Positions 16,388 to 25,000 of a DNA stretch of 37,398 bases are shown one piece after another; within the stretch, counting starts at the first letter, position 1, and each line of letters starts with the position of its first letter. Made by a program: the position numbers and the translations under genes. The notes below the pieces were generated by a model. It was not told where the DNA came from, did not search any database, and was given only the letters and a program-made list of their open reading frames with translations. Origin of the DNA: Colivivens sp964537205 (lineage in GTDB: Bacteria > Bacteroidota > Bacteroidia > Bacteroidales > Bacteroidaceae); contig CAZHZH010000018.1 of assembly GCA_964537205.1 (NCBI GenBank), positions 1-37,398 on the forward strand. Reading direction: 5' to 3'.

Positions 16388-17323
16388 TCAGAAAAACTTA
16401 ATTGGTTCACCTATGATATCACTCAGAAGCTTATTGGCACAACTGCTTGTCCCCAACCTGAACATCTTGTTGTTGAGCCACTTTTCTCCGAGTACTTCCT
16501 TTACAATAGTATAATATACCAACGTGTCCTCAACGGTCTTCATGCCTCCAGCCGGTTTAAAGCCTATCTGTATGCCTGTCACGTCATAATATTCTTTGAT
16601 TGCCTGACACATAACGTATGCGGCTTCAGGAGTGGCAGCCGGTTCGAGTTTCCCTGTTGAAGTCTTGATGTAGTCCGCGCCTGCGTACATTGCAAGGATC
16701 GACGCCTTTTTTATGTTGCTTGCCGTCTTAAGACAACCAGTCTCAAGAATCACCTTCATCTTATGTTCGCCGCACACCGCCTTCAGCTCGGCGATTTCAT
16801 CGGCTACCGCCTCATAATCGCCTGCCAGAAACTTACCAACTGACTGTACAATGTCAATTTCAGTAGCTCCGTCGTGCAGTGCCAGTGATGTTTCCGCTAT
16901 CTTCACTTCGATAAACGACTGTGAGGAAGGAAAGCAAGCCGACACACAAGCGATTTCGATGTCATCATTTTCAAGTGTGTCATGGCAAATCGATGCAAAG
17001 CAAGGGTACACGCACACAGTGGCCACATGCCCAAGTTCCGGATACACATCATCAAATTTGTTTACCCGTTCGATGAACTGCATGACACTGTCCTCACTAT
17101 CATCTGTTTTCAGCGTAGTAAGTTCCACGCTGTTCAGTAGGAAAGTCTTCACTTCCTTAGTATTGTTCTCTGCAAGGTGCTTGGAAAGGAGGGTGTCCAC
17201 TTCCTTCTTCACCTGCTCATCATCAAGTCCCAGATTATACTTTTTGAATGCCTGCATAATCTTGCTTTCGGTCGCCTCATTGTGATGAGGCCGTCCGCCT
17301 ACATAATTTATTTCCATATTCAT
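16388..17323 (-). CDS. deoC: Deoxyribose-phosphate aldolase
   Basis: Splits 2-deoxyribose 5-phosphate into glyceraldehyde 3-phosphate and acetaldehyde in nucleoside salvage. The 311-aa TIM-barrel protein has the Schiff-base lysine K190 in MKVILET and the second lysine K220 in DYIKTSTGK, with D157 in the ATEIDIV strand, matching the E. coli catalytic set. The N-terminal extension of about 50 residues makes it longer than E. coli DeoC, as in other Bacteroidetes enzymes. The frame is open to 17347, but the ATG at 17323 overlaps the dtd stop (ATGA), so I use it. Confidence 0.95.
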   Translation of the reverse strand: MNMEINYVGGRPHHNEATESKIMQAFKKYNLGLDDEQVKKEVDTLLSKHLAENNTKEVKTFLLNSVELTTLKTDDSEDSVMQFIERVNKFDDVYPELGHVATVCVYPCFASICHDTLENDDIEIACVSACFPSSQSFIEVKIAETSLALHDGATEIDIVQSVGKFLAGDYEAVADEIAELKAVCGEHKMKVILETGCLKTASNIKKASILAMYAGADYIKTSTGKLEPAATPEAAYVMCQAIKEYYDVTGIQIGFKPAGGMKTVEDTLVYYTIVKEVLGEKWLNNKMFRLGTSSCANKLLSDIIGEPIKFF

Positions 17324-17772
17324 TCTTTGTTTTTTGTATCCATACATATTGTAACAGGCCCGTCGTTGACCAACGACACTTTCATGTCGGCTCCGAATTC
17401 ACCAGTACCGACTTTTTTCCCTAAGAGAGTTTCAATCCGCCTGCAAAACTTCTCATACAGCGGAATCGTTATCTCGTGACTGCCCGCCCGCAGGTAACTT
17501 GGACGGTTTCCTTTCTTGTATGATGCCCACAAGGTGAATTGACTTACGATCAATATGTCCCCTTCCACATCACGTATGGAAAGGTTCATCACTCCATTTT
17601 CATCATCGAATATGCGAAGGTTTACTATTTTCTTGCACAACCATTCAATGTCCTCGTCGGCATCACTGTTCTCACACCCTACAAGTATGAGATATCCTTT
17701 GCCTATATGCGCTTTCTCTCTGCCACCAATTGCGACAGACGCTTCACTTACCCGTTGTATTACCGCCCTCAT
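17320..17772 (-). CDS. dtd: D-aminoacyl-tRNA deacylase
   Basis: Removes D-amino acids wrongly attached to tRNA. The 150-aa protein has the DTD signatures: MRAVIQRV at the start, SQFTLWASYKKGNRPSY in the middle (about 79-95) and the Gly-Pro motif region GADMKVSLVNDGPVT near the end. Length is normal. It starts four bases after the uvrC stop, and its own stop is shared with the deoC start. In some Bacteroides genomes I recall a MazG-like gene between dtd and deoC; there is none here. Confidence 0.96.
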   Translation of the reverse strand: MRAVIQRVSEASVAIGGREKAHIGKGYLILVGCENSDADEDIEWLCKKIVNLRIFDDENGVMNLSIRDVEGDILIVSQFTLWASYKKGNRPSYLRAGSHEITIPLYEKFCRRIETLLGKKVGTGEFGADMKVSLVNDGPVTICMDTKNKE

Positions 17773-17776
17773 ATCC

Positions 17777-19597
17777 TTACTTCATAGCCTCCTTCAGTAT
17801 TCTTGCCTTTGATTTGCCCACCACACTCGCAATATCTTCCTCATTTGACTCACGAATACGCTTTACACTCTTGAAATGCCTAAGCAGTAATGTTTTTGTC
17901 GCTTCGCCAATTCCTTTGATATTATCGAGTTCGGATGCGATTTGGTGTTTCGACCGCTTGTCACGATGGAATTGTATGGCAAACCTGTGTACTTCATCTT
18001 GTATGCGGGTAAGGAATTGGAACAACGCGCTCTTCACATCAACGCCTACAGTCACGATAGAACCATCTTGATAAGTCAGCAACTCTGATGTCCTGTGTCT
18101 GCCATCCTTGACCAATCCCGCTATAGGAATCTTGAGTTTCAACTCATCCTCAATTACCCGGCGTATCACCTCCATCTGTCCCTTGCCTCCATCAGCGATA
18201 ATCAAATTCGGCAACTCACCCGCTTCGTCAAGCATGCGCTTGTAGCGGCGGAACACCACTTCCGCCATCGACGCATAGTCGTCGGGACCTACTACCGTCT
18301 TGATTATGTATTTGCGATATTCCGACTTGGCTGGTTTTGCCTTTCGGAACACCACACAGCCGGCAACAGCGTCCGAGCCTTGTATATTCGAGTTGTCGAA
18401 ACACTCTATATGCAGTGGCAGCCTGTCCAATTTCAGTTTGCCCTGTAGTTCCTTCAAAAGGTTGGTAGTCCTTTGTTCCGGATTCAATTTTTCCGCTTGT
18501 TTCGCCTTGTCGAACTTGTATTGCCTTACGTTGGCAATCGACAGGTCGAGCAGATGTTTCTTATCACCACGCTGAGGAACAGTCACAACGACATCCTTCA
18601 ACTCAACCTCTATCGGGAACGGCACGATGACTTCCTTTGAGTCGCTCTTATAGCGTTGCCTCATCTCAACAATGCCAAGGGCAAGCAAGTCTTTCGGATC
18701 CTCATCCACACGCTTTGCGTATTCAAACGTGAACGCCTGGTTTATGCATCCGTTCGTGACGTGCAGGTAGTTGATGAAAGCCGATTTCTCATCATCAGCG
18801 ATCGAGAATACGTCGATATTATGGTCGTATTGTGCGATTACCTCGCTCTTCTCACAGAATTCGAGTGCCAGGTCGTACTTTCGCTTCAGCTCCGCGGCTT
18901 CTTCGAACCTCATCTGCTCCGCCAACGCCGACATGCGCTCAAGCAGCTTGGCGCACACGGTCCGTGTGTTGCCTTTGAGGATTTCCTTTACTTCGGCCAC
19001 GCTCTCCACGTAGTCCTCCCTTGTTTGCAATCCCACGCAAGGTGCCTTGCAATTCTTTATGTGATATTCAAGGCAAGCCTTGTATTTCTTCTCGGCAATC
19101 TGTTTGCTTGTCATGTTGAACTTGCAGCGTCTGAGCGGGTAAATGCGGTTAATAAGTTCAAGCATGTTGTTTAGGGTGCCAGGATGGCTGAATGGTCCGT
19201 AGTACGTACCAAACCTTGGAATTATCTTCCTCGTCTTGAACACACGTGGGAATTCCTCGTTGGTAACGCATACCGACGGGTAAGTCTTGTCGTCCTTCAA
19301 CAGGATGTTGTAGTGCGGCTTGTACTTTTTTATGAGGTTGTTCTCCAGCAGCAGGGCATCCTCATCGGTCGGCACAACCACATATTTTATGTCTTGTATC
19401 TTGCTGACCAATATCTGTGTTTTCCTTGAATTTACTGTTTTGAGAAAGTACGAGCTGACGCGTCGCTTAAGGTTCTTCGCCTTACCGACATATATTATTG
19501 TATCGTTATCGTCAAGGTACTGATAGCACCCTGGCTCCTCAGGCAGGGCCGATACAATAACCTTCAACCTGGCGAGCCGCTCGTCGTCCTTCCTCAT
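17777..19597 (-). CDS. uvrC: Excinuclease ABC subunit C
   Basis: Makes the two cuts around bulky DNA damage in nucleotide excision repair with UvrA and UvrB. The 606-aa protein is of normal size and order: a GIY-YIG nuclease at the N-terminus (EEPGCYQYL, then IYVGKAKNLKRR), a UVR motif around AEQMRFEEAAELKRKY at about 203-218, an RNase H-like second nuclease (IECFDNSN through LIIADGGKGQ) and a C-terminal helix-hairpin-helix (LDNIKGIGEATKTLLL). A GTG at 19606 would overlap apt; the ATG at 19597, one base after the apt stop, is preferred. Confidence 0.97.
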   Translation of the reverse strand: MRKDDERLARLKVIVSALPEEPGCYQYLDDNDTIIYVGKAKNLKRRVSSYFLKTVNSRKTQILVSKIQDIKYVVVPTDEDALLLENNLIKKYKPHYNILLKDDKTYPSVCVTNEEFPRVFKTRKIIPRFGTYYGPFSHPGTLNNMLELINRIYPLRRCKFNMTSKQIAEKKYKACLEYHIKNCKAPCVGLQTREDYVESVAEVKEILKGNTRTVCAKLLERMSALAEQMRFEEAAELKRKYDLALEFCEKSEVIAQYDHNIDVFSIADDEKSAFINYLHVTNGCINQAFTFEYAKRVDEDPKDLLALGIVEMRQRYKSDSKEVIVPFPIEVELKDVVVTVPQRGDKKHLLDLSIANVRQYKFDKAKQAEKLNPEQRTTNLLKELQGKLKLDRLPLHIECFDNSNIQGSDAVAGCVVFRKAKPAKSEYRKYIIKTVVGPDDYASMAEVVFRRYKRMLDEAGELPNLIIADGGKGQMEVIRRVIEDELKLKIPIAGLVKDGRHRTSELLTYQDGSIVTVGVDVKSALFQFLTRIQDEVHRFAIQFHRDKRSKHQIASELDNIKGIGEATKTLLLRHFKSVKRIRESNEEDIASVVGKSKARILKEAMK

Positions 19598-19598
19598 C

Positions 19599-20129
19599 TC
19601 ATACACTTAACAGTGTGGTTATCTCTATGTCATTTCCGAGGAACTCGCGTCCTCTCAGTCCTTCGTCGCGAATCTCAATGATGAAATTCATATAGCACTT
19701 CTTCGGATGGAACTTCTTTACCAGATCCCATGCAGCCTTGATTGTTCCGCCTGTGGCAAGTAGATCGTCGTGCAGTAGCACCACGTCGTCCTCCGTTATG
19801 GCATCCTTGTGGATTTCAATCGTATCAGTCCCATATTCCTTTGAGTAGGTCTGGCTGATAGTCTCTGCCGGCAGCTTGCCCGGCTTACGGCAAAGGGCAA
19901 GTCCCGCATTGAGTCTGCGAGCAAGAATTGCGCCCATCACAAACCCTCTCGATTCGATTCCCACCACCTTGGTGATGCCCTTGTCCTTATAGAGTTCGTA
20001 CATCTCCTCTTCCATAATCTCAAGGCACTTGGCATCCTTGAAAATCGTCGTCACGTCACGAAACATCACTCCCTTCTGTGGAAAGTCGGGGATCACCCGC
20101 AGGTGATCCATCAAATACTGATTGTTCAT
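19599..20129 (-). CDS. apt: Adenine phosphoribosyltransferase
   Basis: Turns adenine and PRPP into AMP in purine salvage. The protein is about 176 aa from the ATG at 20129 (MNNQYLMDHLRVIPDFP), which matches the usual family N-terminus; a second ATG at 20156 would add nine residues and cannot be excluded. The PRPP-binding loop is VVLLHDDLLATGGTIKAA, and the FRDVT and GIESRGFVMGA segments are typical. It lies between mnmG (a gap of about 70 bases) and uvrC (one base). Confidence 0.95.
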   Translation of the reverse strand: MNNQYLMDHLRVIPDFPQKGVMFRDVTTIFKDAKCLEIMEEEMYELYKDKGITKVVGIESRGFVMGAILARRLNAGLALCRKPGKLPAETISQTYSKEYGTDTIEIHKDAITEDDVVLLHDDLLATGGTIKAAWDLVKKFHPKKCYMNFIIEIRDEGLRGREFLGNDIEITTLLSV

Positions 20130-20200
20130 CGTAGTATCGTTTTTATTTATATTCATTACATTCTTTATTAACTCCGAGGTATGTGCGTCGTCATTGTCGC

Positions 20201-22072
20201 TTATCTGCCCATAAGTACAAGCAACACATTTATGTCGCTTGGCGACACGCCGGGTATCCGGCTTGCCTGGGCTAATGTGACAGGATTGATTCTTGACAGC
20301 TTCTGCCTTGCCTCGATAGATATCTGGCTCATGTTCATGTAGTCAAACTTGCCTTGAATCCTGATGTTCTCAAGCCGCAGCATCTTTTCAGCCACCTGGT
20401 TCTCACGGTCTATGTAGCCCTTGTATTTTATTTTTATCTCGGCGGCTTCCAGTATTTCCTCTTTCCGGTCTGTGATTTTGTCAAGTTCGCTCTTGAACGC
20501 ATTGATATGCGGGGTGATGTTCTTGATAGTCACGTTGGGTCTGCCAAGCAAGTCGATCAGCTTGCATCCTCGCTCGAGCGGAGTGGTTCCGATTTCTTCG
20601 AGTGCTGGGTTGATGAATGCTGGCTTTATCGAAAAATTACGGGCGAACTCAATGATACTGTCGATTGTACGCCGCTTCTCCAACATGCGAGTGTATCTCT
20701 CAGCGTTTGCCAACCCCAATTGATACGCTCTTTCCGTAAGGCGCATGTCCGCATCGTCCTGACGCAACAGGATTCTATACTCTGCCCTGGATGTGAACAT
20801 GCGGTAAGGCTCATCCACGCCTTTAGTCACGAGGTCATCGATCAACACACCTATATACGCCTCATTGCGCTTCAGCGTAAACGGTTCTCCTCCCGAACAG
20901 TTGAGAGCCGCGTTGATACCTGCCATCAGCCCCTGTCCTGCCGCTTCCTCATAACCGGTGGTTCCGTTGATTTGCCCCGCAAGGAACAGGTTCTTGACTA
21001 CCTTCGATTCGAGTGTGTGAGTCAGTTGGACTGGATCGAAATAATCGTATTCTATAGCGTAACCAGGACGATAAACAACAAGATTCCGTAGGGCTGGTAT
21101 CTGCTTCAGCGCCTCTATCTGTATGTCCATAGGCAACGAAGATGAGAATCCGTTGAGATACATCTCATTGGTCGTCTCGCCCTCGGGTTCGAGGAATAAT
21201 TGGTGTTCGCTTTTGTCGGGAAAAGTATGCAGCTTGGTCTCGATGCTTGGACAGTATCGTGGTCCGATGCTCTTGATCTGCCCGTTATATAATGGAGAAT
21301 CGGCAAGTCCCGACCTTAGTATGTCATGTACTCGTGGGTTTGTCTTGAACATCCAGCAAGGCAGCTGTTTAAGGGTTCGCGGCTCACTCATGAAAGAGAA
21401 GCGGTGGAATGTGGAGTCACCTTCCTGTATCTCCGTTTGCGAGAAGTCAACACTCCGCTTGTCAATGCGCACGGGCGTACCTGTCTTCATCCGCCCCTGC
21501 CTTATCCCGTTACTTGCAATCGATTCGGTCAGTCCGCCGACAGCCGGCTCGGCGATTCTGCCGCCTGGTATCTGCTTGCGTCCCATGTGCATCAGCCCGT
21601 TAAGGAACGTGCCGGCGGTGATGACTACACATTTGGCGTGAAACTCGGCTCCCCATATCGTCCGTACTCCGCACACCTCTCCGTTTTGGGTAAGCAACTC
21701 GCATACCTGATCCTGCCAGATGTTCAGATTGGGTGTGTTCTCCAATATCTCACGCCATGTCCATATATATTTCGCACGGTCACATTGTGCACGCGGACTC
21801 CACACGGCAGGGCCTTTAGAGAGGTTGAGCATGCGGAATTGGATGGAACATCGGTCGGTCACTATGCCCATCATTCCTCCGAGCGCATCGATCTCACGCA
21901 CTATCTGTCCTTTCGCTATCCCCCCCACGGCGGGATTGCACGACATTTGGGCGATCTTGTTCATGTCCATCGTTACAAGACAAGTGCTTGCTCCAAGCCG
22001 TGCCGAAGCCGACGCAGCCTCACATCCGGCATGACCCGCGCCAACCACAACAACATCGTAATTGAAAATCAT
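20201..22072 (-). CDS. mnmG: tRNA uridine 5-carboxymethylaminomethyl modification enzyme
   Basis: With MnmE, adds the carboxymethylaminomethyl group to U34 of several tRNAs. The 623-aa protein has the FAD-binding VVVGAGHAGCEAA at about 8-20, the conserved CNPAVGGIAKG block, and the helical C-terminal domain ending in RIPGVSPSDINVLLVLMGR. The length is typical. The transcript likely starts near 22095 from the -7 box at 22110-22103, giving a leader of about 25 nt. It heads an eight-gene minus-strand operon running down to the CPBP gene at 14246. Confidence 0.97.
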   Translation of the reverse strand: MIFNYDVVVVGAGHAGCEAASASARLGASTCLVTMDMNKIAQMSCNPAVGGIAKGQIVREIDALGGMMGIVTDRCSIQFRMLNLSKGPAVWSPRAQCDRAKYIWTWREILENTPNLNIWQDQVCELLTQNGEVCGVRTIWGAEFHAKCVVITAGTFLNGLMHMGRKQIPGGRIAEPAVGGLTESIASNGIRQGRMKTGTPVRIDKRSVDFSQTEIQEGDSTFHRFSFMSEPRTLKQLPCWMFKTNPRVHDILRSGLADSPLYNGQIKSIGPRYCPSIETKLHTFPDKSEHQLFLEPEGETTNEMYLNGFSSSLPMDIQIEALKQIPALRNLVVYRPGYAIEYDYFDPVQLTHTLESKVVKNLFLAGQINGTTGYEEAAGQGLMAGINAALNCSGGEPFTLKRNEAYIGVLIDDLVTKGVDEPYRMFTSRAEYRILLRQDDADMRLTERAYQLGLANAERYTRMLEKRRTIDSIIEFARNFSIKPAFINPALEEIGTTPLERGCKLIDLLGRPNVTIKNITPHINAFKSELDKITDRKEEILEAAEIKIKYKGYIDRENQVAEKMLRLENIRIQGKFDYMNMSQISIEARQKLSRINPVTLAQASRIPGVSPSDINVLLVLMGR

Positions 22073-22102
22073 ATTCCCTTACCGGTGGTATATATTCACG
22101 TG

Positions 22103-22132
22103 CAAAGGTAATAAATAATTGGCAACCTGCAA
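22103..22132 (-). promoter_or_regulatory. Promoter of the mnmG operon
   Basis: On the minus strand TTGC (22132-22129) is followed after 18 bases by TACCTTTG (22110-22103), a good Bacteroidetes promoter. It is the only clear promoter I find for the eight genes down to 14246. Confidence 0.65.
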
Positions 22133-22507
22133 GTGGCAGTTCGGTTTTTATTGCTTTTTTCTTTCTGATGCCGACTCCCATATATGAAAGACATCTCCCA
22201 ACCGGCTTTAGATTGCCATGTTGTAGAAATTCTTCCATATCATAGTGTGCTTACTTTTTCGTCCAGCTTTGGCTGGACGGTTCGCGAAACAGCATTACAA
22301 TGCCAACGCAACAGCATTCGTTGATCGTCCAGCCTTGGCTGGACGATAATAATAAGATACAGCAAGAGCAAGCAGAAAATCCAAGAGTACCAACACAGGA
22401 AGACAGCCACTTTATCTCAAGCCATATATTTATATTACTTTGAGTTTGCTGTTGAGCATGATGTTCCCTCATTTTAGGGTCGTTACAAAAAATAAATCAT
22501 AATTTTC
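22133..22507. other. Non-coding gap between the mnmG and hypD promoters
   Basis: About 375 bases with no convincing protein gene on either strand. The notable content is the pair of hairpins at 22260-22347, described separately. The rest is AT-rich with scattered T-runs. No tRNA-like or riboswitch-like fold is obvious by eye. Confidence 0.6.
22260..22347. repeat. Twin hairpins with a shared GTCCAGC stem, plus an internal direct repeat
   Basis: Hairpin one (22260-22279) has the arms CGTCCAGC and GCTGGACG with loop TTTG. Hairpin two (22324-22347) has the same arms extended by AT on each side and loop CTTG. They are 64 bases apart, repeat to repeat. Between them AACAGCATT occurs twice (22288-22296 and 22310-22318) and TTCGCGAA (22281-22288) is palindromic. 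Neither hairpin is followed by a T-run on the strand where that would make a terminator. Possible roles are a protein-binding site, a processed RNA or a dispersed intergenic repeat; the sequence does not decide. Confidence 0.6.
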
Positions 22508-22538
22508 TTTGCACATAAAAAAAGTTGCAATAACTTTG
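22508..22538 (+). promoter_or_regulatory. Promoter of the hypD cluster
   Basis: TTTG (22508-22511), exactly 19 bases, then TAACTTTG (22531-22538): a textbook Bacteroidetes promoter. An inverted repeat AAAGTT-GCAAT-AACTTT (22521-22537) overlaps the -7 box and could be bound by a regulator. The leader to the hypD ATG is about 27 nt. Confidence 0.8.
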
Positions 22539-22571
22539 TCCCCAATAAACAATATAGTAAAAACAGTTGAT

Positions 22572-24971
22572 ATGAATTTCCCATTGAAGAATCCACAGAA
22601 TGATGGTGGCATGAACGACCGTATTAAGCGTCTTCACAAACAAAGTTTGGAGACTCCGGCAACGTTGACTATTGAGCGGGCTCTTATTGAGACCGAATTC
22701 TATAAGGAAAACGAGGGCAAATGGCCTATCGCAGTGTTGCGTGCGAAAAACTTTTATGAGTTGTGCAAGAAAAAGACCATCTACATCGGCGACGACGAGC
22801 TGATTGTGGGTGAGCGCGGCCCTAAGCCAAAGGCTGTGCCTACGTTCCCTGAACTGACGTGCCACTCGGTGCAGGATCTGCACGTACTCGACACTCGCGA
22901 ACTCCAGCCGTACCACATCAGCCAGAAAGACATCGACACATATGAAAAGGTTGTGATTCCTTATTGGAAGGGCAAGACCCAGCGTGAGCGCATATTCAAT
23001 CATGTCAGCAAGGAATGGAACGAAGCATACAAGGCAGGTATCTTCACAGAGTTCATGGAACAGCGCGCAGCGGGTCATACGGCGATGGACGGCAAGATGT
23101 ACCGCACCGGACTGCTCGATGTCAAGGAGAGGATTGAGAAGGAAATCAGCGAACTCGACTATATCAACGACCCTGAGGCAACAGACAAGCAACAAGAACT
23201 CGAAGCCATGGCAATATCCTGCGACGCGGCCATCTTGTTCGCCGAGCGTCACGCGCAACTTGCCGAGCAAATGGCAGTCAAGTGCACCAACCCTCAAAGA
23301 AAGGCTGAGTTGGAAAAAATAGCCGAGGTTTGTCAATGGGTTCCTGCGCACGCTCCACGCGACCTTTGGGAGGCAATACAGATGTATTGGTTTGTTCACC
23401 TTGGCACTGTCACCGAGTTGAACGGATGGGACAGTATGAACCCTGGTCACATCGACCAACACTTGTTCCCATTCTACCAAAAAGGAATCGAAGACGGCAC
23501 ACTCACACGCGACAAGGCAAAAGAGCTTATCAGTTGCCTTTGGATCAAATTCAACAACCAGCCAGCTCCTCCAAAAGTCGGCATTACGGCTCTTGAATCA
23601 GGTACTTACAACGATTTTACCAACATCAATATAGGTGGAATCACCCGTGAGGGAAAGGACGGCTCGAACGAAGTATCATATATAATACTTGAAGTACAGG
23701 AAGAGTTGCACGAGTTGCAACCAGGACTCTCAATACATATCAGCAAAGTCACACCCGACAAGTTTTTGCTCGCAGGGTGCAAGCTTATACGTCAAGGCTT
23801 CGGGTACCCGTCGGTATTCAACCCTGATGTCTATACTCAAGAATTGATGAACCAGGGCAAGTCACGCGAGGATGCCAACGAGGGCGGATGTTCCGGATGT
23901 ATCGAGGTCGGTGCATTTGGCAAGGAAGCGTACCTGCTCACTGGATACCTTAACACTCCAAAGATTCTTGAAGTTACACTTAATAATGGCGTAGATCCGA
24001 TGACCGGCAAGAAAATCGGCCTTGAGACCGGCGACCCTCGCAACTTCACCTCTTTTGAGGAACTCTATGAGGCATGGCACAAGCAGATGATATATTTCGT
24101 CAACTTGAAACTCTCTGTCAACAACTACATAGAGCGCATGTTCTCACTTTATGCACCTGCCACGTTCTTGAGCCTCTTTATTGACGACTGTGTGAAGAAT
24201 GGCAAGGATTACTACAGCGGTGGCGCGCGCTACAACACATCATACATACAATGCACTGGACTGGGAACTATCACCGACTGCTTCACCACGTTCAAGAAGC
24301 ACGTGTTTGAGGACAAGCGTTTCACCATGGACGAACTGCTGAAGGTGGTTGCCGACAACTTCGAGGGCGATGAGAAGATACGCCAGTACATAATGAATCA
24401 CACCCCGTTCTTCGGCAACGATGACGACTACGCCGACTCAATCGCCGTACGCGTCTACAATGACTTGCTGAAGGCTATAGTAGGGCATCCTAACACGCGT
24501 GGAGGCAAAACGCAGCTCAACATGCTCAGCACCACTTGCCACAACTACTTCGGCAGTGTTTGCGGAGCATCGGTCAACGGTCGTCTTGCACATTTTGCCA
24601 TATCCGACGGCACTTCTCCAGCACACGGAGCGGACAAACAAGGACCTACGTCTGTCATCAAATCACTTGGAAAGCTCGACCAGACAAAGAGTGGAGGCAC
24701 ACTACTCAATGTGCGTTTCGTGCCAAACCTGCTCAAACGCGACGAAGACCTGAAGAAGCTCGCAAGCCTCATCCGTACGTATTTCTCACTTGGAGGACAC
24801 CATATACAATTCAACATTGTCGATACCGACACATTGTATGACGCACAAAAACACCCAGACAACTATAAGGATCTCCTTGTGCGTGTTGCCGGTTACAGCG
24901 ACTACTTCAATGACATGACGGAACAACTTCAAAACGAAATTATCGCACGTACAGAAAACGAGGAGTTCTAA
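22572..24971 (+). CDS. hypD: Glycyl radical enzyme: trans-4-hydroxy-L-proline dehydratase
   Basis: Dehydrates trans-4-hydroxy-L-proline to 1-pyrroline-5-carboxylate, which ProC can reduce to proline; the reaction is radical-based and oxygen-sensitive. The 799-aa protein has a catalytic C443 and E445 in GCSGCIEVG and the radical glycine G774 in RVAGYSDYF. C-x-E marks the dehydratase/eliminase group rather than pyruvate formate-lyase, which has two adjacent cysteines. Further, F161, H169, D287, S343, F349, Y459 and T654 sit exactly nine residues after the positions I recall for the Clostridioides difficile HypD active site (F152, H160, D278, S334, F340, Y450, T645), as do the radical residues (C434, G765). 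The ATG at 22572 is chosen because the promoter excludes earlier starts. No proC is in the window. Its activase follows after 29 bases. Confidence 0.88.
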   Translation: MNFPLKNPQNDGGMNDRIKRLHKQSLETPATLTIERALIETEFYKENEGKWPIAVLRAKNFYELCKKKTIYIGDDELIVGERGPKPKAVPTFPELTCHSVQDLHVLDTRELQPYHISQKDIDTYEKVVIPYWKGKTQRERIFNHVSKEWNEAYKAGIFTEFMEQRAAGHTAMDGKMYRTGLLDVKERIEKEISELDYINDPEATDKQQELEAMAISCDAAILFAERHAQLAEQMAVKCTNPQRKAELEKIAEVCQWVPAHAPRDLWEAIQMYWFVHLGTVTELNGWDSMNPGHIDQHLFPFYQKGIEDGTLTRDKAKELISCLWIKFNNQPAPPKVGITALESGTYNDFTNINIGGITREGKDGSNEVSYIILEVQEELHELQPGLSIHISKVTPDKFLLAGCKLIRQGFGYPSVFNPDVYTQELMNQGKSREDANEGGCSGCIEVGAFGKEAYLLTGYLNTPKILEVTLNNGVDPMTGKKIGLETGDPRNFTSFEELYEAWHKQMIYFVNLKLSVNNYIERMFSLYAPATFLSLFIDDCVKNGKDYYSGGARYNTSYIQCTGLGTITDCFTTFKKHVFEDKRFTMDELLKVVADNFEGDEKIRQYIMNHTPFFGNDDDYADSIAVRVYNDLLKAIVGHPNTRGGKTQLNMLSTTCHNYFGSVCGASVNGRLAHFAISDGTSPAHGADKQGPTSVIKSLGKLDQTKSGGTLLNVRFVPNLLKRDEDLKKLASLIRTYFSLGGHHIQFNIVDTDTLYDAQKHPDNYKDLLVRVAGYSDYFNDMTEQLQNEIIARTENEEF

Positions 24972-25000
24972 CAAGCGAAAAATCGAAACAGTTATCTATC

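Noticed and set aside
21326..22111. Long open frames antisense to mnmG
   Set aside because: Shadows of mnmG; no family resemblance and no start signals.
22260..22279. Hairpin one as an intrinsic terminator
   Set aside because: The T-run lies before it on the + strand and becomes an A-run after it on the - strand, so neither direction has a T-run after the stem.
22260..22347. The twin hairpins as a small CRISPR array
   Set aside because: Only two copies, palindromic stems, no equal spacers beyond one interval and no cas genes nearby.
22497..23480. A 327-codon open frame antisense to hypD
   Set aside because: It mirrors the codon pattern of a well-supported gene and has no domain or promoter.
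22572..24971. Pyruvate formate-lyase (pflB)
   Set aside because: The active site has a single catalytic cysteine in C-x-E, not the adjacent cysteine pair of PflB, and the remaining residues match HypD.
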